NCBI GenBank assembly: GCA_002501285.1
Contig: DLSG01000024.1
Location: 526 to 7,415, forward strand
Length of the DNA stretch: 6,890 bases
Origin: Christensenella sp. UBA7868
Lineage (GTDB): Bacteria > Bacillota > Clostridia > Christensenellales > UBA1242
Direction of reading: 5' to 3'
Shown here: positions 1 through 5,462 of the stretch, piece after piece
Layout of the letters: the number at the start of each line of letters is the position of its first letter
Numbering within the stretch: position 1 is the stretch's first letter
Program-made: the position numbers and the translations under genes
The notes under the pieces: generated by a model
Databases searched by the model: none
Seen by the model: the letters and a program-made list of their open reading frames with translations, nothing else
Told to the model about the DNA's origin: nothing

Positions 1-1473
1 ATGGGTCACGTTGACCATGGTAAAACTTCACTTCTAGATGCTATTAGAAAAACTAATGTTATTGGTGGAGAAGCGGGCGGAATTACTCAACATATTGGTG
101 CTTACACTGTTAAAGTTGGCGACAGAATGATTACTTTTATTGATACTCCAGGTCATGCCGCATTTACGGCAATGCGTGAGCGTGGAGCAAATATCACCGA
201 CGTTGCAATTTTGGTTGTGGCAGCCGATGATGGATTAATGCCTCAAACTTTAGAAGCAATTAAACATATTAAAAATGCTAATGTCCCTATGGTTGTTGCT
301 ATTAATAAAATTGATAAACCAACGGCTAATGTTGAAAAAGTTAAACAACAACTTGCTGACCAAGGTGTTTTAAGCGACGAATGGGGCGGTGATACTATTA
401 TGGTTCCTATCAGTGCAAAACAAAATATGAACATTGATAAATTACTTGAAATGGTGTTATTACAAGCCGATGTTTTAGATTTAAAAGCAGATCCAACTCA
501 AAAAGCAACTGGCTCGGTTATTGAAGCAAAAATTGATAAAGGTAAAGGACCTGTTGCAACTATTTTAATTCAAAATGGTACTCTTCATGTTGGGGACACT
601 ATGGTTGTTGGTCTAGCACTTGGAAGAATTAGGGCTATGATTGACGAACACGGAAAAAATGTTAAGTCGGCAGGCCCTAGCACTCCTATTTCAGTTTTAG
701 GACTAGATGCTGTGCCTCTTGCTGGTGATAAAGCCTATGTTGTTGACGAAAAACTTTCTAAACAACTTATTGAAGAAAGAAAAACAAAACTTAAACGTGA
801 TAGGGTTACAAACTCTTCTGGTGTTTCTGCGGAAGACTTGTTCCATAAAGCCGAAGACAATATGAAAAAACAATTAAATGTTATTGTTAAAGCCGATGTT
901 CAAGGTTCTTGTGAAGCGTTGAAAGAAAGTATTTTGGAAATCCAAAGTGAAGAAGTTAAAGTTAATGTTATAAGTGCGACAGTTGGAAATGTAAGCGAAA
1001 CTGATGCTGATTTGGCAAAAACTACAAACTCTATTATTATTTGCTTTAATACAAAAGCCGACAATAAAGCAAGAGATTTTATTGAAAAAGAAAAAGTTGA
1101 AATTTACTATTCAAGGGTTATTTATGATGTTATTGATTTCTTAACCGATAAAATGAAAAGTATGTTTGCTCCTAAATTTAATGAAATTTACACTGGTAGT
1201 GCCGAAGTTAGAATGGTTTATAAAATTACTGGTGTTGGTATTGTTGCGGGAAGTATTGTACTTGACGGAAAAATTTCAAGAGGGGCTCTTGTTAAAGTTT
1301 TAAGAGGAAAAGAAGAAATTGGAAGTTATAAACTTGAAAGCCTTAAAATTAAAAAAGACGATGTTAAGGAAGTTGGTGTAAACTTTGAATGCGGTATTAG
1401 ACTTGAAGGCTTTGAAAAGTTTGAAGTTGGCGATAAACTTATGGCTTATAATTTAGAAAGAGTAATTTTTTAG
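1..1473 (+). CDS. infB: Translation initiation factor IF-2, 5'-truncated by window edge
   Basis: IF-2 is the GTPase that brings fMet-tRNA to the 30S subunit and promotes joining of the 50S. The visible 490 residues begin at the G1/P-loop (GHVDHGKTS, residues 2-10). G2 follows (GGITQHIGAY, about 26-35), then G3 (DTPGH, 48-52), G4 (NKID, 102-105) and G5 (SAK, 138-140). After these come a domain II beta-barrel, a helical linker, domain III (around KADVQGSCEALK) and the C-terminal fMet-tRNA-binding barrel (GSAEVRMVYKI onward to the end). In known IF-2 proteins the P-loop is preceded by a long variable N-terminal region, so the first ATG here is an internal Met and the gene starts upstream of the window. 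The stop is TAG at 1471-1473. It is followed directly by rbfA, the standard order in Firmicutes. Identity is essentially certain; only the start is missing. Confidence 0.97.
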   Translation: MGHVDHGKTSLLDAIRKTNVIGGEAGGITQHIGAYTVKVGDRMITFIDTPGHAAFTAMRERGANITDVAILVVAADDGLMPQTLEAIKHIKNANVPMVVAINKIDKPTANVEKVKQQLADQGVLSDEWGGDTIMVPISAKQNMNIDKLLEMVLLQADVLDLKADPTQKATGSVIEAKIDKGKGPVATILIQNGTLHVGDTMVVGLALGRIRAMIDEHGKNVKSAGPSTPISVLGLDAVPLAGDKAYVVDEKLSKQLIEERKTKLKRDRVTNSSGVSAEDLFHKAEDNMKKQLNVIVKADVQGSCEALKESILEIQSEEVKVNVISATVGNVSETDADLAKTTNSIIICFNTKADNKARDFIEKEKVEIYYSRVIYDVIDFLTDKMKSMFAPKFNEIYTGSAEVRMVYKITGVGIVAGSIVLDGKISRGALVKVLRGKEEIGSYKLESLKIKKDDVKEVGVNFECGIRLEGFEKFEVGDKLMAYNLERVIF

Positions 1474-1477
1474 GAGA
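1472..1477 (+). promoter_or_regulatory. Ribosome binding site of rbfA overlapping the infB stop
   Basis: AGGAGA begins inside the TAG stop codon of infB and lies 5 nt before the rbfA ATG at 1483. The arrangement suggests that ribosomes finishing infB can start rbfA directly (inference). Confidence 0.75.
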
Positions 1478-1482
1478 ATATT

Positions 1483-1836
1483 ATGGCAAACCGAATTTTG
1501 AAAATAAATGCAGAAATTCAAAAAGAATTATCTAAATTGATTTCTTATAAACTTGTCGATCCAAGATTAAGCGGGGTGTTTGTATCAGTTTTAGATGTTG
1601 ACACTTCGCCTGATTTAAGCCACGCTAAAATAAAATTGAGTATTTTCCCAGACGATAAAACTGAAAGTGCTTTTAATGCAATTAAAAACAGCATTCCATT
1701 TTTAAGGCGAGAAATCGCAAAAAATGTAAAATTAAGGGTGGTTCCTGAACTTGTATTTTCTCTTGATGAGGGGACTAAAAATGAAAACAGAATTAATGAA
1801 CTTTTAAAAGGAATTAAAAATGACAAAAGAGATTAA
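1483..1836 (+). CDS. rbfA: 30S ribosome-binding factor A
   Basis: RbfA is a small KH-fold protein that binds the 30S subunit and helps mature the 16S rRNA 5' region. The 117 residues match the family's usual length. Recognisable family blocks are the N-terminal helix (NRILKINAEIQKELSKLI), the DPRLSGVFVSVLDVDTSPDL strand region followed by SHAKIKLS, then FLRREIAKNVKLRVVPEL and the acidic C-terminal DEGTKNENRINELL segment. The ATG start is set by the AGGAGA site 5 nt upstream. The gene ends in TAA at 1834-1836, overlapping the next gene by 17 bp in another frame, which points to translational coupling. Confidence 0.95.
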   Translation: MANRILKINAEIQKELSKLISYKLVDPRLSGVFVSVLDVDTSPDLSHAKIKLSIFPDDKTESAFNAIKNSIPFLRREIAKNVKLRVVPELVFSLDEGTKNENRINELLKGIKNDKRD

Positions 1837-2779
1837 AAGTTTGATAGATAATGCAAAAACTTGTGCTGTTTTCTTTCATATTGGGCCTGATGGCGATGCT
1901 ATTGGCTCGGGATTAGCACTTAAAGAAGCATTAACTCAACTTGGAAAAAATGTTACAGTGTTTTCGCAAGACGAAATAGGAAAAGATTTTGAGTTTCTGA
2001 AACCAGATTGTATAAAAACTGAAATAGTTTCAACTAAATTTGACCTTGGCTTTGTTCTTGATTGCGGTGAAATAAAGCGTATTGGGACTATGGAAGCAGT
2101 TTTGAAAAATTGTGAAAAGGTTATTAATATCGACCATCATTTAAACAATGAAAATTTCACAAAATTTCAAATTGTAGAGCCCGAAGCAAGTTCGACTTGT
2201 GAACTTATGTGCTATTTTTTGAAACAATTAGGTATTGAATTTACAAAGCAAATTAAAATTGATTTATATTGTGGGTTAGCAACAGACACGGGTTGTTTTA
2301 TGTATAGTTTAGATAAAAAGGCTTATTCTGCTGCAGAATTTTTAACTGACGGAATTTGTGATGAAATTGAAAAATTAAATTACACTCTTTTTAGAGAAAA
2401 AACTTTTGAAGAACTAAAACTTACTGGGGAAGCGTTAAGCAAACTTGAAAGTCATTTGGATAATAAATTTGCAATTACTGATATCATGCAAAGAGATTTG
2501 TTAAAACATAACGTACCTATTGAGTGTACTCCTAATATTATCTTTTTAGTTTCTGGACTAAAAGATTATGATGTTATTTGCGTTATTTGTGAAGAAAAAG
2601 TAGGAGTTTTTCGAGTTTCGTTTAGAAGCAATAAGGTAGATGTTAGCGAACTTGCAAGAATGTTTGGCGGTGGCGGTCATAAATTTGCCGCTGGGTGTAA
2701 GATTTATGGTGGTAGAAATGCCGTTAAAAATAAAATATTAAAAGCGTGTAAGGTGTATTTTGATGGACGGAATAATTAA
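1820..2779 (+). CDS. nrnA: DHH-family phosphoesterase, NrnA-type nanoRNase/pAp phosphatase
   Basis: The 319-residue protein has the two-domain DHH/DHHA1 layout. The N-terminal catalytic domain shows HIGPDGDAIGS (His20, Asp24, Asp26), LDCGE (Asp81), the signature DHH (105-107) and LATDTG (Asp156), the usual manganese-binding set. The C-terminal DHHA1 domain carries the substrate-binding GGGGH (283-287) followed by KFAAG. Characterised relatives (B. subtilis NrnA, Mycoplasma homologues) degrade 2-5 nt RNAs, dephosphorylate pAp and, in some species, cleave pApA or cyclic dinucleotides. Which activity dominates here cannot be read from sequence. The position between rbfA and truB is the conserved Firmicutes context for this gene. 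The ATG lies 7 nt after an AAGGA site at 1808-1812 inside the rbfA coding region. The 3' end overlaps truB by 17 bp. Confidence 0.92.
   Translation: MTKEIKSLIDNAKTCAVFFHIGPDGDAIGSGLALKEALTQLGKNVTVFSQDEIGKDFEFLKPDCIKTEIVSTKFDLGFVLDCGEIKRIGTMEAVLKNCEKVINIDHHLNNENFTKFQIVEPEASSTCELMCYFLKQLGIEFTKQIKIDLYCGLATDTGCFMYSLDKKAYSAAEFLTDGICDEIEKLNYTLFREKTFEELKLTGEALSKLESHLDNKFAITDIMQRDLLKHNVPIECTPNIIFLVSGLKDYDVICVICEEKVGVFRVSFRSNKVDVSELARMFGGGGHKFAAGCKIYGGRNAVKNKILKACKVYFDGRNN
2750..2755 (+). promoter_or_regulatory. Ribosome binding site deciding the truB start
   Basis: AAGGTG lies inside the 3' end of the DHH gene and ends 7 nt before the ATG at 2763. A TTG codon at 2760 is in frame, but it would leave only 4 nt of spacing and add one residue before the typical TruB N-terminus, so the ATG is preferred. 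Confidence 0.6.
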
Positions 2780-3626
2780 TGTCTATAAGCCAAGTGGGAT
2801 TTCAAGCAATTTTGTTTTAACTAAACTTAAAAAAAGTTTGGGGATTAAAAAATTAGGACATTTAGGTACACTTGACCCTTTAGCGTGTGGTGTTTTGCCT
2901 GTTATGGTAAATAAGGGCACAAAACTATTTGATTATTATCTAAATAAAAACAAAGTTTATCGTGCGGTGTTTACTTTTGGGGTGGAAACTGACACTTTGG
3001 ATAGCGAAGGGAAAGTTGTAAATAGGTGCGAAAAAATTCCTACCAAAGATGAAATTTTGTTGGGAATTAAAAAACTAACAGGCAAATTAGACCAAATTCC
3101 ACCAAATTTTAGCGCTAAAAACATAAATGGCAAGCGTGCTTATGAAAAGGCTAGGAATGGCGAAATTTTCGAGTTAAAATCGAAAATTGTTGAAGTTTAT
3201 GACTTTAAACTTATTTCGCAAATAAACAAAGATAGTTTTTTGTTTGAAATTGCGTGTTCAAGCGGAACATATATAAGAAGTTTAGCACGAGATTTGGGAC
3301 AAATTTTAAATACTCGGGCTTTTATGAGTGGGCTGATTAGAACAAAAAGCGGAAATTTTGATATTTTAAAATCAACTTATTATAAAGATTTGACAATTGA
3401 AAGCGTGAATGATAAAATAATTACGCCTAATGAGCTTTTAGAAGATTTGCCTAAACTTGTGGTTGATGATAGTTTTTATAAGCAAATTACTAATGGTGTA
3501 AAAATTAAGGTTTTGCACAAAGACGAAGAAAAAGTTGCTGTTGTGTGCAAAAATAGATTAATTGGAATTGGAAGTGTAGAAAACAATCTAGTTTCAATTA
3601 AAACAAATTTATTGGGTGATGTATGA
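2763..3626 (+). CDS. truB: tRNA pseudouridine(55) synthase TruB
   Basis: TruB converts U55 of the T-loop of nearly all tRNAs to pseudouridine and also acts as a tRNA chaperone. Counting from the ATG (287 residues), the start is the classic DGIINVYKPSGISS. The catalytic Asp38 sits in GHLGTLDPLACGVLP. The active-site Tyr66 is in VYRAVFTFGVETDTLD. The conserved PPNFSA..INGKRAYEKAR block is at 113-131, and SSGTYIRSLARDLG holds Tyr170 and Arg172. A PUA-like C-terminal region follows (about 225-287), as in bacterial TruB. Length and motif order are normal. The stop TGA overlaps the next ATG by 4 bp (ATGA). A ribF gene commonly follows truB in Firmicutes but does not do so here. Confidence 0.96.
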   Translation: MDGIINVYKPSGISSNFVLTKLKKSLGIKKLGHLGTLDPLACGVLPVMVNKGTKLFDYYLNKNKVYRAVFTFGVETDTLDSEGKVVNRCEKIPTKDEILLGIKKLTGKLDQIPPNFSAKNINGKRAYEKARNGEIFELKSKIVEVYDFKLISQINKDSFLFEIACSSGTYIRSLARDLGQILNTRAFMSGLIRTKSGNFDILKSTYYKDLTIESVNDKIITPNELLEDLPKLVVDDSFYKQITNGVKIKVLHKDEEKVAVVCKNRLIGIGSVENNLVSIKTNLLGDV

Positions 3627-4468
3627 TAAAATTTGGGCCAAGTGGAAATGATGAAAAATTTTATAGTGACGGATTTTCAAAAACAATAGATGCCTTTTCG
3701 TGGGTTAAAAATTTAGGGCTAGAATTGTTTGAATATTCGCTTGGAAATGGTATAAGACTTAAATTTGAAACCGCCAAAGCACTTGGAATAGAAGCGGAAA
3801 AACAGGGGATTGAAGTTTCTGTTCATGCACCATATTTTATTAATTTTGCAAATCCTAGTGTTGAAGCAAGGCAAAAATCAATTGAATATGTAATTTCAAG
3901 TCTTAACCTTTTAAAAGCATTGGGTGGAAGAAAATTGGTTGTCCATAGTGGTACAACGCTTGGAAAACCTAGAAATGAAGCCCTTAAAATTTTATATGAA
4001 GGTTATGATGCTCTTTTAAATGAGGTTTACAAACAAAATTTAGGAGATTTTATTATTTGCCCAGAAACTATGGGGAAATATTCGCAAATTGGAAGTTATT
4101 CTGAAATTATTGACCTTTGTAAAATTGATAAGTGTTTAATTCCAACTTTAGATTTTGGGCATATCAATTGTGTTATGCAAGGTGGGCTTAAAACTGAAGA
4201 TGATTTTAAAAAAATTATTGATTATTCTTTAGACAATTTAGGGGAATATAAAACAGATAATTTGCATATTCATTTTTCTAAAATTGCCTTTACAGATAAA
4301 GGGGAAACAAAACACCTTGATTTATCAGACACTGAATTTGGGCCAGATTTTGAAAATTTGGCAAAAGTGTTAAAAGAATATAAACTTAACCCAACAGTTA
4401 TTTGTGAGTCTAAGGGAAAAATGGCAACAGATGCCCTTAAACTTAAAAATATATATTATAATTTATAG
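3623..4468 (+). CDS. nfo: Endonuclease IV-like TIM-barrel protein (putative AP endonuclease)
   Basis: The 281-residue protein has the fold pattern of the xylose isomerase-like/endonuclease IV superfamily, whose DNA-repair members cut the backbone 5' of abasic sites using three zinc ions. Probable ligands by motif are His68 (VSVHAPYF), His108 (KLVVHSG), Glu148 (ICPETMGK), Asp177 and His180 (TLDFGHIN), His215 (LHIHFSK), His231 (ETKHLDL) and Glu262 (ICESKG). The Asp that pairs with the last His in E. coli Nfo (Asp229 in Asp-x-His) is Thr229 here, so eight of nine ligands are kept. The GETKH...GPDFENLAKVL region looks like a divergent clade often labelled deoxyribonuclease IV in Clostridia (from memory). 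Function on abasic DNA is inferred; a sugar-phosphate isomerase-like role is the alternative. It overlaps truB by 4 bp and is followed 12 nt later by efp, so it is in the translation operon. Confidence 0.8.
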   Translation: MIKFGPSGNDEKFYSDGFSKTIDAFSWVKNLGLELFEYSLGNGIRLKFETAKALGIEAEKQGIEVSVHAPYFINFANPSVEARQKSIEYVISSLNLLKALGGRKLVVHSGTTLGKPRNEALKILYEGYDALLNEVYKQNLGDFIICPETMGKYSQIGSYSEIIDLCKIDKCLIPTLDFGHINCVMQGGLKTEDDFKKIIDYSLDNLGEYKTDNLHIHFSKIAFTDKGETKHLDLSDTEFGPDFENLAKVLKEYKLNPTVICESKGKMATDALKLKNIYYNL

Positions 4469-4472
4469 GAGG
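4467..4472 (+). promoter_or_regulatory. Strong ribosome binding site of efp overlapping the upstream stop
   Basis: A perfect AGGAGG starts within the TAG stop (4466-4468) of the endonuclease IV-like gene and ends 8 nt before the efp ATG. It is the best Shine-Dalgarno sequence in the window, in keeping with high expression of EF-P. Confidence 0.8.
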
Positions 4473-4480
4473 ATAAATAA

Positions 4481-5035
4481 ATGTTAACAGCAGATGTAAA
4501 AGTTGGCACAACTTTTGAATGGGAGGGAAAATTGTATCAAGCAATTGAATGGCAACACGTTTGTCAACCAAGGCTTGCTGCTTTTATCCGTGGCAAAATC
4601 AAAAATGTTGAAACTGGTCAAGTAATTGAAAGAAACTTTAAAACAAACGAAAAAGTTGAAGCAGTTCAAGTTGAAAGAAAAGAAATGCAATATCTATATA
4701 ATGATGGAGAAATTTATTATTTTATGGATCCAGAAACTTATGAACAACTTCCAGTAAACAGCAAAGATTGCAGCGCAATTTTTGATTATTTAATGGACGG
4801 TTTAATGTGTACTGTTGTTTCTGCTAATGGAAAAATCATTTCTGTTGAACCACCACTATTTGTTGAACTTGAAATTGTTGAATGCGACCCAGCAGTTGCA
4901 GGAAATACTGCTACAAGTGCTTCTAAAATGGCAAAAGTTGAAACAGGTAAAGAACTTCGTGTTCCTCTATTTGTTAATAACCACGACAGAATTAGAATTG
5001 ACACAAGAACTGGCGAATATATGGAAAGAATTTAG
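4481..5035 (+). CDS. efp: Elongation factor P with Arg-tipped, non-canonical loop
   Basis: EF-P enters the ribosomal E site and rescues ribosomes stalled on consecutive prolines. The 184 residues give the full three-domain, tRNA-shaped protein. It has an N-terminal KOW-like barrel (1-64), a middle OB domain beginning near VERKEMQYLYNDGEIYYFMDPETYEQ, and a C-terminal OB domain. The C-terminal domain contains the signature around 149-182 (KMAKVETGKELRVPLFVNNHDRIRIDTRTGEYMER). The unusual part is the tip loop of domain I. Where B. subtilis EF-P reads HVKPGKGAAF with modified Lys32, this protein reads HVCQPRLAAF with Arg31 at the tip. Lys-directed modification (YmfI/5-aminopentanol or EpmA-type lysylation) therefore cannot act at that site. 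Arg is the tip residue of EarP-rhamnosylated EF-P, but the surrounding loop is different. The gene ends the operon, 47 nt before a terminator, and precedes spoIIIA as in B. subtilis. Confidence 0.97.
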   Translation: MLTADVKVGTTFEWEGKLYQAIEWQHVCQPRLAAFIRGKIKNVETGQVIERNFKTNEKVEAVQVERKEMQYLYNDGEIYYFMDPETYEQLPVNSKDCSAIFDYLMDGLMCTVVSANGKIISVEPPLFVELEIVECDPAVAGNTATSASKMAKVETGKELRVPLFVNNHDRIRIDTRTGEYMERI

Positions 5036-5082
5036 TTTAAACTAAACAAATTTAGCCAATTTTAAATTAAAACAAATTTACG

Positions 5083-5118
5083 AAAACACAAGAATTTTGT
5101 AGTCTTGTGTTTTTTTTT
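5083..5118 (+). terminator. Rho-independent terminator after efp
   Basis: A perfect 11-bp stem (AAAACACAAGA at 5083-5093, TCTTGTGTTTT at 5103-5113) encloses a 9-nt loop and runs into a tract of nine T residues (5110-5118). It lies 47 nt after the efp stop and should end the infB-efp transcript. No gene points into it from the other side, so it appears to be a one-way terminator. Confidence 0.92.
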
Positions 5119-5153
5119 GCGTATAAGTTATAAACATTTTACTGCTTTAATAT

Positions 5154-5301
5154 TTTATATTATCGGAAGTTGAGTCGGAGAGTTTACTCTCCAGCGAGAC
5201 TGATGGTTATTCAAATTGGAAGTGCAAAGTAAAGACTTTGCAAGTGCGATAGCACAAATTTTGAATTTGTTTCAAAATTTACTTCCTATAAATTTATATT
5301 A
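5154..5301. repeat. 9-bp direct repeats flanking the hairpin element
   Basis: TTTATATTA occurs at 5154-5162 and again at 5293-5301, bracketing the multi-hairpin segment. Inside them lie 2 nt and then GGAAGT on the left, and ACTTCC and then 6 nt on the right. The layout resembles a target-site duplication around a short element with 6-bp inverted ends. The surroundings are very AT-rich, however, so a chance match is a real possibility. Confidence 0.35.
5165..5286 (+). ncRNA. Candidate structured RNA or hairpin-rich element, family unknown
   Basis: Five helices can be read directly. Hairpin A is GGAGAG-TTTA-CTCTCC (5177-5192), resting on AGTC/GACT (5173-5176 with 5198-5201) with a one-sided AGCGA bulge. 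Hairpin B is GCAAAGT-AAAG-ACTTTGC (5224-5241). Hairpin C is GTGC-GATA-GCAC (5244-5255). Hairpin D is AAATTTTGAA-TTTGT-TTCAAAATTT (5256-5280). ACTTCC (5281-5286) can close the set by pairing with either GGAAGT copy, at 5218-5223 or 5165-5170. With the nearer copy, stems B, C and D form a four-way junction with only two unpaired bases. A competing pairing, ATTCAAA (5209-5215; the T at 5210-5211 allows one shift) with TTTGAAT (5260-5266), would open hairpin D. The strand is assumed, since hairpins read both ways. It may be an independent RNA, a leader of spoIIIAA, or a non-autonomous mobile element. I recognise no riboswitch, T-box, 6S, SRP, tmRNA or RNase P signature. Confidence 0.45.
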
Positions 5302-5306
5302 AGCAA

Positions 5307-5351
5307 TTGGTGAGAGCGATAAAAAATTTATTTTTGGCATTTGAGCACCAA
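5307..5351 (+). other. Possible long-range stem upstream of spoIIIAA
   Basis: TTGGTG (5307-5312) is complementary to CACCAA (5346-5351). The 33 nt between could add a weak inner A/T helix (AAAAA at 5322-5326 with TTTTT at 5331-5335, loop TTTA). It follows the multi-hairpin element closely and may be part of the same folded RNA, but the evidence is only complementarity. Confidence 0.3.
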
Positions 5352-5451
5352 GGATATATAAGCATAGTTTATTTTAACAATGTTTAAAAACGATGGTTAA
5401 AAGAGTGGATTAAGTATTTATTAATTTAGATAAAAAATTGTAAATTGAAAT

Positions 5452-5457
5452 AGGAGA
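5452..5457 (+). promoter_or_regulatory. Ribosome binding site of spoIIIAA
   Basis: AGGAGA ends 5 nt before the ATG at 5463. It fixes the start, because no other in-frame start with a Shine-Dalgarno sequence is nearby. Confidence 0.75.
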
Positions 5458-5462
5458 TTTGT

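Larger units (their letters stand above)
5119..5462. other. Gene-free efp-spoIIIAA intergenic region
   Basis: These 344 bases separate the efp terminator from spoIIIAA. I find no credible reading frame; the only ATGs lead to very short peptides. The left part (5119-5164) is plain AT-rich sequence. The middle (5165-5286) is the multi-hairpin element listed separately. 5307-5351 holds a weaker long-range stem, and 5363-5462 is AT-rich spacer ending in the spoIIIAA ribosome binding site. The promoter of the spoIIIA operon must lie in this region if the efp terminator is efficient. I could not place it with confidence: no good sigma-A or sigma-E pair is evident. Confidence 0.7.

Noticed and set aside
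1..3. First ATG as the true infB start
   Set aside because: IF-2 always has sequence before the P-loop. This Met is the conserved one just before GHVDHGKT, so the gene continues upstream.
2760..2762. TTG as the truB start
   Set aside because: The ATG at 2763 has better spacing from AAGGTG and gives the usual TruB N-terminus.
4815..5045. Second + strand reading frame of 76 codons inside efp
   Set aside because: It is an out-of-frame shadow of efp with low-complexity, Leu-rich translation and no domain. The open frames on the - strand inside infB, rbfA, efp and spoIIIAA are rejected for the same reason.
5173..5201. Kink-turn at the AGCGA bulge beside GGAGAG/CTCTCC
   Set aside because: The bulged strand could supply AGC plus GA, but the opposite strand has GG paired to CC, where the tandem G-A pairs of a kink-turn would need GA.
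5218..5286. Cloverleaf as a tRNA gene
   Set aside because: The arms have loops of 4, 4 and 5 nt. There is no 7-nt anticodon loop, no proper T-loop, the acceptor-like stem is 6 bp, and no CCA or discriminator pattern fits.
5337..5370. Sigma-E or sigma-A promoter for spoIIIAA around CATAGTTT
   Set aside because: CATAGTTT partly resembles a sigma-E -10, but nothing like a sigma-E -35 lies about 14 nt upstream. The sigma-A reading (TTGAGC, 16 nt, CATAGT) matches only 4 of 6 in each box.
5119..5462. Known riboswitch, T-box, 6S, SRP RNA, tmRNA or RNase P RNA in the intergenic region
   Set aside because: None of the conserved core sequences of these families that I know (for example the T-box AGGGUGGNACCGCG or the RNase P GAGGAAAGUCC) is present.
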